From contig JAUCFP010000006.1 of NCBI GenBank assembly GCA_030348385.1, positions 1,364,001 through 1,428,000 on the forward strand: a stretch of 64,000 bases of DNA, written 5' to 3'. The DNA comes from Cytobacillus sp. NJ13 (GTDB taxonomy: Bacteria > Bacillota > Bacilli > Bacillales > Cytobacillaceae). Below are positions 51,745 to 61,100 of the stretch, in pieces (positions within the stretch are counted from its first letter, which is position 1; every line of letters begins with the position of its first letter). The position numbers and the translations under genes were made by a program. The notes under the pieces are model-generated. The model ran no database searches. It had not been told where the DNA came from and saw only the letters and a list, made by a program, of their open reading frames with translations.

Positions 51745-52563
51745 TTAGCGAAATTTATGAATTTCCTTTCCTTCACTAATAAGAACATTAATTTTATCTA
51801 TTACTTGAGGAAGCTCAGACAAAGTTTTAATGGTGAAATCTGCTCCATTTTTCAAAAATACTTCTTCTGTCTTTTGAATGACTTCTTCTTTTTCAGTTTG
51901 AGATAAGGAGCTGTATTCTTCTTGGGAAAGACCCATTTCAGAGCTTCCAACAATGACACCTACCGACCAGACTCCGGCATTAATGGCCTCCTTGATATCA
52001 GAGACAGTATCCCCTGCTTTCACAATCTTCCATCCTGCCGTCAATTTCAACTCTTCCATATTGCGGTAAATCATATAAGGATATGGCCTGCCATAGGAAC
52101 CTGTCTCATCCGGTGTAACAAAAAAGTCAGGACTGTAGCCTTTTTCTTTGGCATTTGGAACGACAATATCCATCATGGATCTTGTATAGCCAGTTGTTGA
52201 ACCAATCTTTAAGCCTTGATTCCTTAAAGTTGATACAGTCTCTATGACGCCTGGGATGGGGTCAGTATATTCCATTAATGATGCCATAAGTGCCGGTTCA
52301 AATTTTTCATATAATGAAGTGACATCGTTCTCGTTATAGCTTATTCCATATTTCTCTTCCCATAATGCAGCTATTCTTGGTGCAGACAGCATTGCACGGA
52401 TATGGTCGATTTTCAGCAGCCCCATAGGTGCTCTTGCTTCCTCCATTGTCACGTCGATCCCTGCATCCCTGAAAATATTAACAAAAACGTTTACAGGAGC
52501 AAAACATCCGAAGTCAATTGCTGTGCCAGCCCAATCCAATATTACGCCTTCAACTTTATTCAT
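51745..52563 (-). CDS. phnX: Phosphonoacetaldehyde hydrolase PhnX
   Basis: This 272-residue HAD-superfamily enzyme cleaves phosphonoacetaldehyde to acetaldehyde and phosphate. The nucleophile and cap contacts are in ILDWAGTAIDFG (DxAGT); the Schiff-base lysine is in ARAPMGLLKIDHIRAM; KAGDTVSDIKEA holds the metal site. ATG 52563 overlaps the phnW stop by four bases (ATGA); an earlier start at 52602 lies inside phnW. It is the last step of 2-aminoethylphosphonate breakdown and the last gene of the operon. Confidence 0.95.
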   Translation of the reverse strand: MNKVEGVILDWAGTAIDFGCFAPVNVFVNIFRDAGIDVTMEEARAPMGLLKIDHIRAMLSAPRIAALWEEKYGISYNENDVTSLYEKFEPALMASLMEYTDPIPGVIETVSTLRNQGLKIGSTTGYTRSMMDIVVPNAKEKGYSPDFFVTPDETGSYGRPYPYMIYRNMEELKLTAGWKIVKAGDTVSDIKEAINAGVWSVGVIVGSSEMGLSQEEYSSLSQTEKEEVIQKTEEVFLKNGADFTIKTLSELPQVIDKINVLISEGKEIHKFR

Positions 52564-53654
52564 TTTGCCATCACTCCCATATAATTTTCGATAATAGCAC
52601 ATAAACCGTTAATATCTTCTTCATAAATTTCACCTATATTGCCAATCCGGAAAGTATCTGCATCCGTTAATTTACCAGGGTAAATTACATAGCCTCTCTC
52701 TTTCACAAACCTATAAAACTCATCAAATGAAAAGTTGTCTTTCGGATATAGAAAAGAAGAAATGATGGGCGATTGTTGCTCTTCTGATATAAACGCCTTA
52801 AACCCTGCTCTTTCAAGTCTTTCTCTTAATATACGATTATTATGTTGATACCGGTTGTTTCTAGCAAAAATTCCTCCTTCTTCCATCAATTCATCCAAAG
52901 CTTTGGAAAAAGCTGCGACAACATGGGTCGGTGACGTATAACGCCATTTTCCATCATTATCCATTTCTTTCCACTGATCAAACAAATCCAGGGATAAACT
53001 CCGGGCATTTCCTTTGCATTTTGTGAGTTGGTCAAGCTTTGCAATGACAAACCCAAACCCCGGCACCCCTTGAATACACTTATTGGCGCTGCTGATCAGA
53101 TAATCAATTCCTAAATCCTGTACCTTGATATCTATTCCGCCAAAACTGCTCATGGCATCAATAATCAGTATTTTATTGTATTCCTTCGCAAGCTTTGAAA
53201 TCATATCAATTGGGTTCAGAATACCAGTTGTCGTTTCACAATGAACCATTATCAAATGAGTAATTTGAATGTCCTCATCAAGTATGCTTCTTATATCTGA
53301 TTCCAACGGAACCTGATCATATTCCACTCGATGCTCTATATAGTCAATACTTATATATTGAGCCATTTTAACAATACGTTCCCCATAAGCACCGTTTGTG
53401 ATAATCAGTGCCTTATCATTCTTTCCAATAGCAGTTGTCATTACAGATTCAACAGTGAATGTGCCGCTTCCCTGCATAAGTACAGCCGTGTATGCTGAGC
53501 TGTCCGCATCTGCAAGCTGAAGGAGTTGTGCTCTTATTTTCTGTGTAATTTGTTTATAATCTCGATCCCAGGTGCAGCGGTCAAACAGCATTTCCTCTTT
53601 AACCGTGGATGTAGTAGTTAATGGACCTGGTGTTAAAAGCTTATAGCCTGTCAT
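52560..53654 (-). CDS. phnW: 2-Aminoethylphosphonate:pyruvate transaminase PhnW
   Basis: This 364-residue PLP aminotransferase turns 2-aminoethylphosphonate and pyruvate into phosphonoacetaldehyde and alanine. It starts MTGYKLLTPGPLTTTSTVKE, typical of PhnW. Visible are MQGSGTFTVESVM, VHCETTTGILNP, DAMSSFGG and the PLP lysine in SSANKCIQGVPG. I use ATG 53654 with GAGGTGG upstream; an earlier start at 53720 lies within the binding-protein gene. It overlaps phnX by four bases, so the two are co-translated. Confidence 0.95.
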   Translation of the reverse strand: MTGYKLLTPGPLTTTSTVKEEMLFDRCTWDRDYKQITQKIRAQLLQLADADSSAYTAVLMQGSGTFTVESVMTTAIGKNDKALIITNGAYGERIVKMAQYISIDYIEHRVEYDQVPLESDIRSILDEDIQITHLIMVHCETTTGILNPIDMISKLAKEYNKILIIDAMSSFGGIDIKVQDLGIDYLISSANKCIQGVPGFGFVIAKLDQLTKCKGNARSLSLDLFDQWKEMDNDGKWRYTSPTHVVAAFSKALDELMEEGGIFARNNRYQHNNRILRERLERAGFKAFISEEQQSPIISSFLYPKDNFSFDEFYRFVKERGYVIYPGKLTDADTFRIGNIGEIYEEDINGLCAIIENYMGVMAK

Positions 53655-53673
53655 TTCTTCCACCTCTTCTGTT

Positions 53674-54663
53674 TTATTTGGATGAGTTAAAAATGTCCTG
53701 ATGTTTCTGCAATAATTCAACGGTTAGCGGAGCTTCGAATTTTTTTGGATGGGCTGGTTCATTTTTTTCAGAAACCTTTTCTCCCTCATAAAGAGCAACC
53801 GGATAATACTTTATCAGCTCTTCTCTGGCATCCTTTAAAATCACTTCAGCCATTTCCATCGCAAGCTTTGTTTTGTCACTATCTTTTTTGACTACCGCAA
53901 GGGATTCCGTTAGTGAAAAGTTGCCTTCTGCAGGGTCGACAAATTCAATAGGGACACCAGATTCTTTGGCTTCTACCGCTTGATGTCTGAGGCCAAATCC
54001 AGCTGCTGCCTCTCCAGCCTGCACTTTCTTAATTGGTCCAGATCCTGAACTCTCAAGGTGTGGGCCGCTATTATTGATCAAGTCCTTAAGTATGGCTTTT
54101 CCCTCTTCTTCACCGTACTCCGATAGGATTGCCTGAACAAGCAGCCATCCTGTAGAAGAATCCATGATATTTGGAATGGCTATTAATCCTTCATATTCTT
54201 TTGCAGTTAAATCTTTAATAGATGCCGGCATGTCTAAACCTTGTTGCTTAAGTACTTCTGTATTTACAAAAATCGAGCCGGTAATCGCTAAAATGGGAGA
54301 ATAAAAGTCCGCTGTTTTTTCCAAAGGATCTGAAGAAAATGTCAAAGGTTTAAACATGGTATGCTTTGTTTGTGCACTTTCAAGAAAGTAAGAGCTCATT
54401 GTGACAATATCTGCCTCAATTTGATCCCCTTCAGCGATCAGCTTCCCGCCTAATTCCGATGTTCCCAGGCTCTGCAAAACATATTTCCCTTCATATCCAG
54501 CCTCTTTCATGGCATTCTTCATAGCCATTACGGCCTCTTCGTCACCATTTGTCTGGATGACAACTTGTTCTTCCCCTGAAGCAGTGTTGCTGCTGCAGGC
54601 GCCCAGCAGAACCGGAATCCATATAGCGAGCATTGCCAGCAAAAGAGTTTTTACATTTTTCAT
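53674..54663 (-). CDS. 2-Aminoethylphosphonate ABC transporter substrate-binding lipoprotein
   Basis: This 329-residue extracytoplasmic protein has a lipoprotein signal ending LLGACSS (cysteine near 23). A family-1 iron/phosphonate-type binding fold follows (VVIQTNGDEEAVMAMKNAMK, IADIVTMSS-like ADIVTMSSYFLES, SSTGWLLVQAILSEYGEEEG). It resembles PhnS-type binding proteins of aminoethylphosphonate importers. It overlaps the permease gene by four bases and is followed by phnW, which fixes the assignment to 2-aminoethylphosphonate by context. The mature protein should be lipid-anchored. Confidence 0.9.
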   Translation of the reverse strand: MKNVKTLLLAMLAIWIPVLLGACSSNTASGEEQVVIQTNGDEEAVMAMKNAMKEAGYEGKYVLQSLGTSELGGKLIAEGDQIEADIVTMSSYFLESAQTKHTMFKPLTFSSDPLEKTADFYSPILAITGSIFVNTEVLKQQGLDMPASIKDLTAKEYEGLIAIPNIMDSSTGWLLVQAILSEYGEEEGKAILKDLINNSGPHLESSGSGPIKKVQAGEAAAGFGLRHQAVEAKESGVPIEFVDPAEGNFSLTESLAVVKKDSDKTKLAMEMAEVILKDAREELIKYYPVALYEGEKVSEKNEPAHPKKFEAPLTVELLQKHQDIFNSSK

Positions 54664-56318
54664 GACACCTTCTCCTCACTTCTATTAATTGTTTTTAAAG
54701 ATAGATTCATTGATCTCTCCTTCTGCAGATAATCACAAAAGACTTTGACCACCAGATTTGTAGCGAAAATCAGCAATGATAAAACAAAGATTTCGTTAAA
54801 CTTGGCAAAGTGCTGGAGCTCCTTGATCTTGCTGGCGACTACTGAGGTTTGAACGGTTACTAAAAAGATGATGCCGCTGATTGTCACCATGGAATTGATG
54901 AAATAATAGCTGAACATTTCAAGCAGGGTTTTGACTGAATTTGGAACAATCACACGGTATACGGTCTTAACCCAGCTGTCTCCCAGCAGTTCCCCTGTGG
55001 TTTCCCAGGTCGGGTTCATTTTCATTAATGAGTTTTTAGCCATTAAATATGGAGTTGTAAAGTAATGAACCATATTGCATAGAATGATGATCATGAAGGT
55101 CCCTTGTAAGCTGCTGCCGTTAAAAAGGAGCAAATAAGAGATTCCCAGAACCATCCCTGGAACTGTGTTCGTCATCATTGAAACAGCATCCATTGCCTTT
55201 CTCCCCTTTAAGGGAGTGCGGACATTCAATAGAGCAGAGCAATACGCAAGCAAAGTTCCTCCGATTGCTGTTAATACAGCAATTAAAAGGGAGTTTCGAT
55301 AGACAGCCAATAAATCACCCGATTGTAAGATGGTTTCAAAATGCTTAAAAGTAAAGGTCATATCATAGGGAAAACTATTTAAAAATGGCGCTATTAACAT
55401 TACAGCGAAGATGGATAAAATACCCGCCAATATCAGCGATGAAATCAAACCCAGAGATACATCCCGATATGTATTCGGGACCAATTCTATTTGTGAAAAG
55501 TTTTCATAATGAAAATTAAACTTTTCAAGATAATTCAATAGCATGACTCCGAGGATTGCCGGCATGAGCATAAGAACGGCAATGACGGCTCCATTATTAA
55601 AATCGGGTATTGATCCCAGCATGACCTGGTAAAGCTGAGTTGCAGCAACAGAGTACGTTCCTCCTATAGATGCGGGGATCCCAAAATCAGTAAAACTTAG
55701 AATAAAAGATAATACGTATGCTCCGCCTAAGGTGCCAAGCAGCGGCCGGATTATGGTATTCCAAAAACTTCGGACATTTCCATCACCCATAAGATGAGAA
55801 ACGACAATAAACTTCTTATCTATGTAAATAAACGAGTTAGAGATTAATAGAAATGCCGCAGGAATCGTGTATATGACATATCCAATCAATAAACCATTAA
55901 AACCATAAATATTAAACAGGCTATCGCCGAAAATGCTGGTGATCAGGCCCTGATTTCCGAAAGAATACATAATAGCAAACCCATACGTTATCGTAGGAAG
56001 CAGCATGGGAATAAGCACGCCTGCTTTGATCATCGACTTTAATGGCTGAAAAAGCCTGGTGCAATGGATGCTATAAGCCAGGATAAAAGCCAGGGCAGTA
56101 GTTATGATGCCAGTAAGAGCAGAGATTTTTATACTATTGATAAAACTTGCAGCCATCTCCTTATTCGCCAGAACAGATAGGTAATGATCTGCAGTAACCC
56201 TCTCTCCAATCCCAAAAGAGCGGACAAATAAGATAATTAAGGGCACCAATAAAAAGAGTGCAAATAGAGAAAGAATGGTGATATAAAGAAATCTCATTTC
56301 GGGTCTGGATCTAGGCAT
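54660..56318 (-). CDS. 2-Aminoethylphosphonate ABC transporter permease, two modules fused
   Basis: This 552-residue protein has about twelve membrane segments in two homologous halves (about 1-270 and 285-552). Each half has an EAA-like loop for ATPase contact (HLMGDGNVRSFWNTIIRPLL in the first, TTGELLGDSWVKTVYRVIVP in the second). This fused layout is typical of FbpB/PhnV-like permeases. ATG 56318 overlaps the end of the ATPase gene by eight bases and has a GGTGA site. The in-frame TTG at 56330 is less likely. Confidence 0.92.
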   Translation of the reverse strand: MPRSRPEMRFLYITILSLFALFLLVPLIILFVRSFGIGERVTADHYLSVLANKEMAASFINSIKISALTGIITTALAFILAYSIHCTRLFQPLKSMIKAGVLIPMLLPTITYGFAIMYSFGNQGLITSIFGDSLFNIYGFNGLLIGYVIYTIPAAFLLISNSFIYIDKKFIVVSHLMGDGNVRSFWNTIIRPLLGTLGGAYVLSFILSFTDFGIPASIGGTYSVAATQLYQVMLGSIPDFNNGAVIAVLMLMPAILGVMLLNYLEKFNFHYENFSQIELVPNTYRDVSLGLISSLILAGILSIFAVMLIAPFLNSFPYDMTFTFKHFETILQSGDLLAVYRNSLLIAVLTAIGGTLLAYCSALLNVRTPLKGRKAMDAVSMMTNTVPGMVLGISYLLLFNGSSLQGTFMIIILCNMVHYFTTPYLMAKNSLMKMNPTWETTGELLGDSWVKTVYRVIVPNSVKTLLEMFSYYFINSMVTISGIIFLVTVQTSVVASKIKELQHFAKFNEIFVLSLLIFATNLVVKVFCDYLQKERSMNLSLKTINRSEEKVS

Positions 56319-57063
56319 ATTTTTCACCAAAAAGGTTATATATGTTTTGCCTTTTAATCTTCAGCTGCCTGAGAATAAACTCTCTCACAAATGCATTGCT
56401 TGGCTGATTAATAATTTCATAAGGAGTCCCGTATTGTGCAATATTTCCCTGATTGATAATGAGTATCTTATCTGACAGGGTTAAAGCTTCCTCAGGATCA
56501 TGTGTCACAATGATGGTTGTAAGTTTGAATTCCTTCGCAATCAATTTTATTCTCTGCTTGATCGACTCCTTAATGACCCCATCCAAAGCGCTTAATGGTT
56601 CATCAAGCAATAATACGCTTGGCTTCATCACAAGCGTTCTCGCTAGTGCTACCCTTTGTTTTTGTCCCCCGGAAAGTTCTCCGATTTTCTTTGAAAGATG
56701 CGGCTTTAGCTCAAGAAAATCTATATATTCCTGGATTTCCTTTTCCGGCATGCGATCTTTTCTGTTTTTCAGACCATACACAATATTTTCATAGGCATTT
56801 AAATGCGGAAATAGCGCATAATCCTGAAAAACAATATTAAACCCCCTTTTCTTCATAGGTACGCTGCTCAGATCCAGGTTGTTATAGTAGATTTTGCCTT
56901 TATTCATTTTGGTCAACCCCAAAATGATATTTAAAAGAGTTGTTTTGCCGCTTCCACTTGAACCCAATAAGGAAACGATTTCTCCCGAATCGATTTCAAG
57001 GCTAATATTATCTAATACAACTTTATCGCCAAATTGTTTGCTAACATTTTCTAATCGCAGCAA
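56311..57063 (-). CDS. 2-Aminoethylphosphonate ABC transporter ATP-binding protein
   Basis: This 250-residue ATPase has Walker A LGSSGSGKTT, the Q-loop in FQDYALFPH, signature LSGGQKQR, Walker B VLLLDEP and VTHDPEEA. It powers the import module encoded immediately downstream. TTG 57063 follows AAGGAGG by eight bases, giving MLRLENVSKQFG; the GTG at 57072 lies inside that ribosome site. It is the first gene of the five-gene phosphonate operon (ATPase, permease, binding protein, PhnW, PhnX). Confidence 0.93.
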   Translation of the reverse strand: MLRLENVSKQFGDKVVLDNISLEIDSGEIVSLLGSSGSGKTTLLNIILGLTKMNKGKIYYNNLDLSSVPMKKRGFNIVFQDYALFPHLNAYENIVYGLKNRKDRMPEKEIQEYIDFLELKPHLSKKIGELSGGQKQRVALARTLVMKPSVLLLDEPLSALDGVIKESIKQRIKLIAKEFKLTTIIVTHDPEEALTLSDKILIINQGNIAQYGTPYEIINQPSNAFVREFILRQLKIKRQNIYNLFGEKYA

Positions 57064-57106
57064 ACTGCCCACCTCCTTGGTTACAGCTTCAGTATAAGGA
57101 GGGAAT

Positions 57107-57251
57107 GTAAACGCAAATCGAGAACTTTGTAAATTATACGTAAATTATGCATATATTATAACTAAATGTTGCATATATTTTATGATAATATATGCTTAAA
57201 ATTGTAACACTTAGATATTATTTGCGTAAATTTATTGAACACTTACGCACT
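57107..57251. promoter_or_regulatory. Divergent control region with DeoR-type repeat sites
   Basis: Related elements occur at 57107 (GTAAACGCAAAT), 57134 (TTATACGTAAATTATGC), 57220 (ATTTGCGTAAATTT) and 57239 (ACACTTACGCACT). The shared core is TTACGCAAA or its complement. TGCATATAT is also repeated at about 57148 and 57169. DeoR/GlpR proteins bind such short repeated elements. Confidence 0.5.
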
Positions 57252-57307
57252 GATTAGTAAAATAGGATTACCTCTTATTAAATTTGAAAGAAGTCAGGTG
57301 AGTATAG

Positions 57308-58072
57308 ATGTTTCCTGCAGAAAGACAGAAAAGAATAATTGATTTGCTAATGATAAAGAAAACGGCTAAAATCACTGACCTTGCAGAAGAGCTGCATGTA
57401 TCGATTGACACCCTTAGAAGAGACCTCAATCTTCTTACAAAGCAAAGGAAGATTGAGAAGGTGTATGGCGGAGTTAAGCTTGTCGAATCGGCATTTGGTG
57501 AATCTGCGATAGACGAGCGAATGGTTAGCTCCTTAAGAGAAAAGGAATCAATCGCCCGGTCATGCAGTCATTATATCCAGGATGGCGACTGCATATTTTT
57601 AGATAGCGGCTCAACCACTTACCAGATCGCAAAATTTATAAAAAGCAAAAAAAGGCTGACAGTAGTGACGAACTCCATTCCAGTCGTAATAGAGCTCATG
57701 AATAGCGATGTGGATGTCATTATGATTGGAGGCAAAGTGAGGAAGACCGAAAAATCCGTAGTAACGTATGAATACCTTTTTAATTTCAATGAATTGAATA
57801 TCTCCAAAGCCTTTATATGCGCAAGCGGCATTACCGCTCAAAAAGGCATTTCCGATTACAATCTGGAAGAAGCCATTACGAGAAAGAAAATGATTGAGTT
57901 ATCAAAGGAGGTCTATGTAGCAGCAGACCATTCGAAATTTGGCAAAGATGTCACTGTTTCCGTTTCACCTCTTGAGCATATTGATGTCATCGTCACAGAC
58001 CAGCACTTGGATAAGAAATATGTGGAGGAATTTAGAGGGAGCGGGACAGAGGTTGTTTTGGCAGAGGGATAG
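57308..58072 (+). CDS. DeoR/GlpR-family transcriptional regulator
   Basis: This 254-residue protein has the DeoR helix-turn-helix (AERQKRIIDLLMIKKTAKIT, DLAEELHVSIDTLRRDLNLL). A ribose-5-phosphate-isomerase-like sensor domain follows (FLDSGSTTYQIAKFI, NSIPVVIELMNSDVDVIMIG, ADHSKFGK). DeoR proteins normally sense phosphorylated sugars. Here the divergent target is a 2-aminoethylphosphonate operon, so the ligand may be a phosphonate or phosphonoacetaldehyde. The start at 57308 has AGGTGAG. A terminator shared with the converging GH31 gene follows. Confidence 0.9.
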   Translation: MFPAERQKRIIDLLMIKKTAKITDLAEELHVSIDTLRRDLNLLTKQRKIEKVYGGVKLVESAFGESAIDERMVSSLREKESIARSCSHYIQDGDCIFLDSGSTTYQIAKFIKSKKRLTVVTNSIPVVIELMNSDVDVIMIGGKVRKTEKSVVTYEYLFNFNELNISKAFICASGITAQKGISDYNLEEAITRKKMIELSKEVYVAADHSKFGKDVTVSVSPLEHIDVIVTDQHLDKKYVEEFRGSGTEVVLAEG

Positions 58073-58116
58073 CAGGGTTTTCATCCCCATAATACTCTGG
58101 AATAAAAATATCCTAA

Positions 58117-58160
58117 ACGAAGAAGAAAGCCTTGGAATTATCAATCCTCGGCTTTCTTCC
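58117..58160. terminator. Bidirectional terminator between deoR and the GH31 gene
   Basis: GAAGAAAGCC (58122-58131) pairs perfectly with GGCTTTCTTC (58150-58159) around an 18-base loop. Confidence 0.75.
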
Positions 58161-58178
58161 ATCCTTTTATAATCCTTC

Positions 58179-61100
58179 TCAATTGGCGCTGTTTTTCTCC
58201 CAGAATTGCACCTCTGCAACCGATAGCATAAGCGGCCCGCTATGAGATTCTTCAAAAGTAATTTTAACTTTGACAACTTTTGCACCAGCTGGAATTTGAG
58301 TATTTTCAGATAAATTGTAGGCTGCAGATTTATCTGCAGATAGTACTTCCTTTCTACCTAAATCATACTCATTCCCTTCTTCATCAAAAGCTTTTGCACG
58401 GAGAACTTTGATTTTTCCATTGGTATAAAGCGGTCTGTTGAATACCTCAAATCTGGTAAGTTCTGTTGGACTATTAAAGCTAAAATCAACCTCCAATGGA
58501 AGAGAAATACCATCGGCTTCCGTGATGCTCCACTTAAGCTCAGCTAGGGAAGATTCACTTATTTCACCGTCAATTAACCGCAGGAAGGCTTCAGCCCCAT
58601 CCTGCATTTTATCTGCTTCACCAGATACGGCGATATCCCTTGCCGTCATGAGCAGTTCCTTCGGCTCTTCCGGCTGCTCGACTTCTCCAGGCTCTTCTCC
58701 TGGCTTTAAAACCTGACCGATTTCATCGATGGTATCAAAGCTTGTATTCACAAGCAAGGATCTCGTAATCGGTATATCAAACTCTAAATCTTTCTTCGCT
58801 TTTAACTTAATGGCTGCCAGAGTTGATGTGCCTTCTAACGTTTCAAGAGAACCTTTGTTTGAAAAAGCAGCCATAATTCTTTGCTTTTCATTGCCTATTC
58901 CTGCAAGAATTGAATAATTCAGCATATTTTCAGTAGAAGCAGTATCGTCGGCAATTCTCTCGCCACAATCAGATCCTTCTAAACACTCTTTTACAATTTC
59001 ATACTTATTTGGATCAATTTCAAGTTCAAGATTGAAGGCATTAATATCCTTCAGTCCTGCACCGATAACTTCGACTGTAAACTCTTCACCTGCTTTTAAT
59101 TGCTGCTTATCAGGCCGAATGCTCAGCAGTCCTGCTGCAGGACGATTAGTCGGCTGGAGCTGTGTCTCACCAAGCTGTCCTGCTACATACATTAAATCAT
59201 AAGAATCAATCACGCCATTATAGTTAATATCAACTTTGGACACCTGATCCCAGGATGTATCTGTGGTGTCCACACCCATATAACTGGCAAAGAAAAGCAG
59301 GTCCTCTTCGTCGATGGCACCATTAGGTATGTTTTCACCGACTACAATTCCTTCAGTTTTATCCTTTTTGTAAGGCCTGAATTCCTGTGCAGATCCGAAT
59401 TTCCCCACAGCATCCTTAATCGTTAATTTGATATACCGTGCAGTTACCTCTTCGTTGAACTGAATCATTTTTGTCTCATTGTTCCTAATAAAAGTCCCAT
59501 CGGTAATAACATTTTTGTATGTCTTACCATCAAGGCTGACATCCAGGTCATACTTAAGAATTGTTCCATTCCCTGCATCCGGTCTAGGCACATACTCCAG
59601 CTTATCTAATTGATAGGCAAGCTTCATATCAATCTCAAACGTATGAGGAAGAACATTTCCTGACCCCCAAGCTGTATGCCATTGTGTTTTTTCATCTCCG
59701 TCTACAGCTCTCGATGCTTCGCTCCCAGGCTGATTGCTTGAGGCACTAGCTGTCATATTCTTCGGAACGTTTCTGAATCGATCAAGCTTGGTTTTTACGG
59801 TTATTTCATCACTCCAGTCTGATGCACCCTTTGTATTAACTGCCCGGATACTATATCTGTATTCTGTGTCAAAGTTTAGACCATCGTGCTCGAAAAACGG
59901 CTTCTCATTTTCTTTTTCCAAATAAACATTTTTGTATATCATTCCATTAATTTTAAGGTCATAGGAAAGATTTTCACCTTCAACTTTATTCCAGTTAAGT
60001 TTTATGCTTTTATCTGTAATATTTTCATCTGCGGCTCCGAGTCCAGAAGGCACATCAGGTACTTCTGTATCCTTTACTTCTTTCTCTTGCGTGTTGTTAA
60101 ATCCATTTACCGTAAGCATCACTTGATTCTTGGTTATATCCGTTTTCCCAATCTTTACAAATAACTTCGGAGCAGTGGTCACCTTTGTTTTGGAGAACTC
60201 AGAGTCTTCCGTTGAATATTTATTAAGATCCGGACTTTCATTGTAGAAATAAACATTTTCCGAGCGGCTGTATTCTTCCTCTGTTAATGCTTTTCGCAAT
60301 TTGATATTTTTGCCGCCAACCTTTACAGTTACAGATTCAGGCTGCTTTCGTGTATTAACGAGGACTTCAGTTCCTCTTTCCTTGACCATTCCTTTGTAGC
60401 CTTTTCCTTTAGCTTTGTGAACGGTAATTTTCACTTTATCATTTGCGACGACCGAAGAAATCTTGGTTTTGGTATTCTTCCCAGATTTGTAGTCAGTTGT
60501 TTTACCGTCATCCTCATAGAGAGTAAATTCAGATTTCCCTGCTGGATAAATATCAAAAATTCGATTCTCAGATCCATCCAGCTCATTAATCGAGTTGTTT
60601 TCAGGAGCCATCGGGATGATTGCTCCATTTTTCACGAAGACTGGTGTCTTCCACAATGGGGCGTCAAAATTATTTAACACTGCTCCGCCCTGATACTGCT
60701 CACCTGTAAAATAATCAATCCAAACCTGGTCAGAATCCGGTAAGTAGATTCCGTTTCTTACGCCAGCTGCATGATCCTTTTCATTGTAGACAGGCGCTAT
60801 CAGCAAATTAGGCCCCCACATATATTGATACTGTGTATCAGTGCCATACGTAAATGGATCTTTTGGATACTCCAGCATCATTCCCCGGACAGAAGGCATA
60901 GAAGTGGAAGTGGATTCTTCTGCAATCGTATAGATGTAGGGCATCATTTGCGCTTTTAGCTTCAGATACATGCGGTTTATGGAAGTATACGGTTCGCCAT
61001 AATTCCAAGGGTTTTTGGATTTGCTGTAATCGTTCCCGGATGACGCCCATCCATCCATATCAATTTGAATTGGCGAGAAAGCCTTCCATTGAAAATCTCT

